Source: Symbiobacterium terraclitae
GTDB lineage: Bacteria > Bacillota > Sulfobacillia > Symbiobacteriales > Symbiobacteriaceae
Assembly: GCF_017874315.1 (NCBI RefSeq)
Contig: NZ_JAGGLG010000001.1
Location: 62,001-126,000 of the forward strand
DNA: 64,000 nt
Direction: 5' to 3'
In this document: positions 60,689 through 64,000 of the stretch, in pieces
Layout: each line of letters opens with the position of its first letter
How positions within the stretch are numbered: the first letter of the stretch is position 1
The notes under the pieces: generated by a model
What the model was told of the DNA's origin: nothing
Databases searched by the model: none
What the model saw: the letters and a program-made list of their open reading frames with translations, nothing else
Position numbers and translations under genes: made by a program

Positions 60689-62539
60689 CTAGAGCTTCAG
60701 CGCTGCGACGGAGGCCTGCAGCTCCGCCGCCATCCCCTTCAGCCCGTCCGCGGCGGAGGCGACCTCCCCGACCGCGGCCGTAAGCTGCCCAACGAAGCTG
60801 GAGACATCCTGGGCGGCCCGTTCGTTGGCGCGGGCCGTCTCGTCCACCTGCTCCATCGCGCTCGACACCTGGGCGGTGGAGGCGTCCATCTCCTCGGTTG
60901 CGGCCGTGTACTCCTCGGCGAGCGCCGCCACGGTCTGGAACGACTCGACCAGCCGGTCGATGTCGGACTGCATGGCCCGCACGCTCCTGGCGATCTCCAC
61001 GACGTCCTCGGCCGCGGACCGCACGCCGGCGAGGATCTCGTCGAGGGCGTCCCCCGCGGCGGTGGCCTTGGCGCTGCCTTCCTCCACCTGCTGGATGCCC
61101 GTCTCCATCGCCGCCACGGCGTCGGCGGTTCCCGACTGGATGCTGGCGATCCGCTCGGCGATCTCGCGCGTGGCGCTTGCGGAGCGCTCGGCGAGGCGGC
61201 GGATCTCCTCCGCCACGACGGCGAAGCCGCGTCCCTGTTCGCCGGCCCGGGCCGCCTCGATCGCAGCGTTGAGCGCCAGGAGGTTCGTCTGGTCCGCGAT
61301 GGCGCTGATGACCTCGGTGATCTCGCCGATCTGCGCCGAGAGCGCCTCGAGGTTGCGCATGCGGGCGGCCGAGTCCGCCACCGCCGCCTGAATCCGGTGC
61401 ATGGCGGCCAGCGACTCGTGCACGACCTGGGCGCCCTCCCGGGCCACCTGTTCGGTCCGCGCCGTCTGGGCCGAGACCTCGTCGGTCCTGGCGGCGACCG
61501 CGGCGGCTGCCCGGGCCGAGTTGGTCAGCAGCTCGGTGGCGCGCGCCATCTCCCCGGCGGTCGTCTGCGCACCCTGGGCGATCTGGTGGCTGGTCTGCTG
61601 GAACCCCTCCATGATCTGGCGCACGTCGCCCGCGGCCGCGGTGAGCGCCGCGGCGCCTGCGGAGATCTGCGCCGCCATGCCGGCCGCATCCTGCGCCCCG
61701 CTGGCCGACTGCGCCGACGTGGCGGCGAGCCGCTGCGCCGACTCCATGAGCGAGCCCGCCACATGCTGGATGCTGCCGATCAGCTCGCGGAACCGCTCCA
61801 CCATCCGCTGCATCGCCCGGGCCATGTCGCCCAGCTCGTCGTTGCCGGCGCGGATCTGGCCCTGGCTGAGGTCGCCCCGGGCGATCCGCTCGGCCACAGC
61901 GGCCACGTCACGCACCGTGCGGGCGACTGCTCCGGAGACGCGGAGCGAGGCGAAGATGCCCAGCAGCGCAGCCGCTGCGCTGACGCCGACGACGATGTAC
62001 ACCGACTGGTCCGCCCGCTCATGGGCCAGCCGGGTCTGATTGCCCACCATGAGGTCGGTATGGGCCTTCAGGGCGTTCACTGCGGACTCGACGTCCGCGC
62101 GCAGGGGGCGGAGCTGCTCCGACAGGATCCAGCTGGCCTCGGCCTGGCCGTAGTGCGCCCGCTTCAGCAGGTTGCGGGAGACCGCCTCATAGGCCTGCAC
62201 CCGCCCGCGCAGTTCCTCTACCAGGTCGGCGGTTTCACCGGTGGCGAGGCCGGAGAGCTCGCTGAGCGCCGCGGCCACCTCCGCCGAGGCCGTCTCGAAC
62301 TCGTCGGCGTACGCTGACTCGCCGGTCAGGAGGTAGCTGGCGAGGGCGCGCCCCTCGTCCTGCACGCCCGCCTCGATGTCGCGGGCCCTCATCGCGGCGG
62401 CGTCGACCCGGTGGACCACGTCGCCGTAGAGGGCTGTGGTCTCGTTCAGACTGGTGACGCCGGCCCAGGCCACCACGCCCAGCAGTACGACAACCGAGCC
62501 GAATCCTGCCATGAGTTTCTGACGTACGGTGAATCGCAT
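60689..62539 (-). CDS. Methyl-accepting chemotaxis protein
   Basis: A 616-residue transmembrane chemoreceptor. TM1 at about 11-30 ([15 protein letters not shown]), an extracytoplasmic four-helix-bundle-like sensor (~30-180), TM2 ([19 protein letters not shown]), a HAMP domain ([20 protein letters not shown]), and a long coiled coil with the conserved hairpin tip ([19 protein letters not shown]). ATG 62539 follows GGAGGCAG; the longer frame to 62596 lacks support. No che genes lie nearby. The ligand is unknown. Confidence 0.94.
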   Translation of the reverse strand: MRFTVRQKLMAGFGSVVVLLGVVAWAGVTSLNETTALYGDVVHRVDAAAMRARDIEAGVQDEGRALASYLLTGESAYADEFETASAEVAAALSELSGLATGETADLVEELRGRVQAYEAVSRNLLKRAHYGQAEASWILSEQLRPLRADVESAVNALKAHTDLMVGNQTRLAHERADQSVYIVVGVSAAAALLGIFASLRVSGAVARTVRDVAAVAERIARGDLSQGQIRAGNDELGDMARAMQRMVERFRELIGSIQHVAGSLMESAQRLAATSAQSASGAQDAAGMAAQISAGAAALTAAAGDVRQIMEGFQQTSHQIAQGAQTTAGEMARATELLTNSARAAAAVAARTDEVSAQTARTEQVAREGAQVVHESLAAMHRIQAAVADSAARMRNLEALSAQIGEITEVISAIADQTNLLALNAAIEAARAGEQGRGFAVVAEEIRRLAERSASATREIAERIASIQSGTADAVAAMETGIQQVEEGSAKATAAGDALDEILAGVRSAAEDVVEIARSVRAMQSDIDRLVESFQTVAALAEEYTAATEEMDASTAQVSSAMEQVDETARANERAAQDVSSFVGQLTAAVGEVASAADGLKGMAAELQASVAALKL

Positions 62540-62663
62540 AGGCTGCCTCCAGTGATGAGGAATACTGCAAACACTTATCTTATTCGCTCTGAACACTCGC
62601 TACCCTGCGTCGAGCTGCCACGAAATGCAGATGTGTTAATTGTACAAGAAAAGACGTTCTTCC

Positions 62664-62680
62664 CCCAATAAGGCATTGGG
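62664..62680 (-). terminator. Small hairpin after deacetylase gene
   Basis: CCCAAT/ATTGGG (6 bp, 5-nt loop); on the minus strand a CTTTTCTT tract follows a few bases later. It lies between the deacetylase stop and the chemoreceptor start, in the A+T-richest part of the gap, which must also hold the chemoreceptor promoter. Confidence 0.5.
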
Positions 62681-62708
62681 CCCATTCCACTACCCCAGGT
62701 GGTACCGC

Positions 62709-63761
62709 TCACTCCCCGTCGACCTGACCGTCGCTCTGGCCCGGCAGCAGGGGCTCGGGGGAGAGCATCTCGCTCAGCGTGACCACCTGATAGCCCCGGC
62801 TCCGCAGGAGGTCGATCGCCTGCTCCAGCACCTGCACGGTGTTCTCCTTGGGGTGCATCAGGATCAGGTCGCCAGACTTGGCCTTCTGGAACGTGGCGAG
62901 GATGCGCTCCGGCGTGGCGTACTGCACGTTCCAGTCCACCGTATCCAGGCTGTAGAGCACCGTCTGCAGGTTGAGCTCGGCGGCGGTCTGCAGGATCCGC
63001 TGGTCGACCTCGCTCTTGTGCGGTGCGTAGTACTTCACCTTCTGCCCGGTGAGCTCCTCGATGATGGCCACGGAGGTCTGAATGTCCTCCTTCAGCCGCC
63101 CGGCCGCAGCCAGGGCCTTCGGACCGTGGGTCAGGTCGTGGCCGTGGGTGGCCACCTCATGCCCCTCGGCGACGATGAGCCGGGTCAGGTTGGGGTGGTC
63201 CGCGGCCCACCGGCCCGAGAGGAAGAAGGTCGCGCGGGCGTTCTTCCGCTTCAGGATCGGCAGCATGCGGCGGAGCTCGTCGGTGCCCCAGTCCACGTTG
63301 ATCAGCAGCACCACGGCCTGCTTCTCGCTGTTGCCCTGGCGGATCGCGCTGAGCGGCAGGTCGGCGAGGCGGGTCGCGGCCGGCTGCACCCGCACGGCCG
63401 GCTCCACCGCCGTGTTGGGCGGGGCGGCGGCCAGGCGCAGCCAGGTGCGGTCCACGTCCAGCTCGTAGCCGTTCAGTTCGGGCACCGCATACGGCGTGCC
63501 GTCCGCATCCGTGAAGCGGCTGGCGCTCACAGGCAGCACCCGGTAGGCAGAGGCCAGCTCCTCCAGCCGGGCCCGGGCCTCCCGCTCCGTCAGCCCCGAG
63601 AAGTCGAAGCCCAGCAGGGTGACGCCAGGCTCCACGCGCACCGCACGGTCCGCTGCGCCCCAGGGAATGGCCACGGCGGCCAGGAGGACGGCCGCCACCG
63701 CCGCCGCCCACCAGCGGTTGATGCGCACCACGTGGAAACGGGCGCGGGTCGTCCCAAGCAT
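62709..63761 (-). CDS. Divergent polysaccharide-deacetylase-like protein
   Basis: A 350-residue membrane-anchored protein: N-terminal helix (WWAAAVAAVLLAAVAIPWG), a short module like the peptidoglycan-binding domain of VanW-type proteins (GVTLLGFDFSGLTEREARAR), and a NodB-like fold. The NodB motifs are changed: TFDDG reads NVDWG, the His motif HGHDLTH, and the RxPY region YYAPHKSE. Deacetylase activity is therefore doubtful. ATG 63761 is chosen because AAGGGGTG abuts the earlier ATG (63767). Sporulation-linked YlxY/PdaB relatives exist in Firmicutes. Confidence 0.82.
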   Translation of the reverse strand: MLGTTRARFHVVRINRWWAAAVAAVLLAAVAIPWGAADRAVRVEPGVTLLGFDFSGLTEREARARLEELASAYRVLPVSASRFTDADGTPYAVPELNGYELDVDRTWLRLAAAPPNTAVEPAVRVQPAATRLADLPLSAIRQGNSEKQAVVLLINVDWGTDELRRMLPILKRKNARATFFLSGRWAADHPNLTRLIVAEGHEVATHGHDLTHGPKALAAAGRLKEDIQTSVAIIEELTGQKVKYYAPHKSEVDQRILQTAAELNLQTVLYSLDTVDWNVQYATPERILATFQKAKSGDLILMHPKENTVQVLEQAIDLLRSRGYQVVTLSEMLSPEPLLPGQSDGQVDGE

Positions 63762-63927
63762 CGCCATCACCCCTTGTCTCATTCGCGACCACCGTATGTC
63801 CCGCGTGTACGCCCTATGCGGCTGATGTTACAATGGGGGGCAGACGGGCAGCACGGGTGGAGGGAATCGGGGAGGACCCGCCGAAAGGCAATGATGCCCA
63901 GACCAGCTTCGCGGGAGGGATCGGGAC

Positions 63928-64000
63928 GTGAAGATGATCGTCGCCGTGGTGCGCGATGAGTACGCCGCAGCCGTGACCGACGCGCTTACCCGCAAGGGGT
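63928..64000 (+). CDS. darA: DarA-like cyclic-di-AMP receptor, start only
   Basis: The first 24 codons are visible: VKMIVAVVRDEYAAAVTDAL, TRKG, then the window ends. The N-terminus matches the DarA/PstA (DUF970) c-di-AMP-binding family (MKLIIAIVQDKDA...LSDAL in Bacillus). GTG 63928 follows GGGAGGGA at 7 nt. TGTTACAAT at 63826-63834 could be its extended -10. With so few residues the call is tentative. Confidence 0.6.
   Translation, partial: MKMIVAVVRDEYAAAVTDALTRKG

Noticed and set aside
63835-63927. Riboswitch in the leader of the DarA-like gene
   Set aside because: The leader has small hairpins (GCCGAAAGGC) but I could not match it to the glycine, c-di-AMP or c-di-GMP riboswitch consensus.

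Overview
This window is very G+C-rich chromosomal DNA from a spore-forming, Gram-positive-lineage bacterium. The gene order dxs-tlyA-nadK-argR-recN-spoIVB-spo0A, the run nudix-endoQ-spoIIM-ald-xerD-deoB-(dacF)-spoIIAA-spoIIAB-sigF-spoVAE-lysA, and scpA-scpB are Bacillus/Clostridia chromosome backbone. Such synteny at this base composition suggests a high-G+C Firmicute such as Symbiobacterium (inference; no database was searched). No phage, IS element or CRISPR array is seen.

Layout. 1-12 kb: end of dxs, tlyA, a zinc-ribbon protein, two small low-complexity proteins on the minus strand, a large ATPase-LuxR regulator, then nadK, argR, recN, spoIVB, spo0A. 12-22 kb: a BkdR-type sigma-54 activator, a roughly 0.5 kb array of 170-bp repeats containing dyads, a near-perfect -24/-12 promoter, and a branched-chain amino-acid catabolic operon with two leucine dehydrogenases, two butyrate-kinase homologues and one phosphate butyryltransferase, running by overlap into a Nudix hydrolase and endonuclease Q. 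22-27 kb: spoIIM, alanine dehydrogenase, xerD, phosphopentomutase. 26.7-32.6 kb: PepSY-like lipoprotein, a geranylgeranyl-reductase-like flavoprotein next to a stand-alone protoglobin, a frameshifted lipoprotein gene, and an ABC exporter pair. 32.7-38.2 kb: dacF, the spoIIA operon with an upstream Spo0A box, a short membrane ORF, spoVAE, lysA. 38.3-49 kb: a membrane-fusion protein and MacB-like permease without an ATPase, purEK with a tRNA-Val upstream, a DHH-CBS-CBS-nucleotidyltransferase fusion, a site-2-type protease, scpAB, a HAD hydrolase. 49-64 kb: a giant FtsX-type permease with a degenerate peptidase-like tail and its ATPase, a DUF2953/GerW pair, a bacterial NHEJ cluster (Ku, ligase and polymerase as separate proteins), an SRPBCC protein, a GH18 hydrolase behind a 12-bp inverted repeat, a chemoreceptor, a divergent polysaccharide deacetylase, and the start of a DarA-like c-di-AMP receptor.

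The most notable material is the 12-20 kb region. The activator carries an N-terminal Rossmann-like domain and lies just upstream of its likely target promoter. Between them sits a 170-bp repeat array whose inverted repeats show a compensatory base change. The promoter-proximal bcd-buk pair has lost signature residues that the distal pair keeps. Many genes begin with GTG or TTG, and for three genes Shine-Dalgarno spacing and family alignment point to CTG starts.
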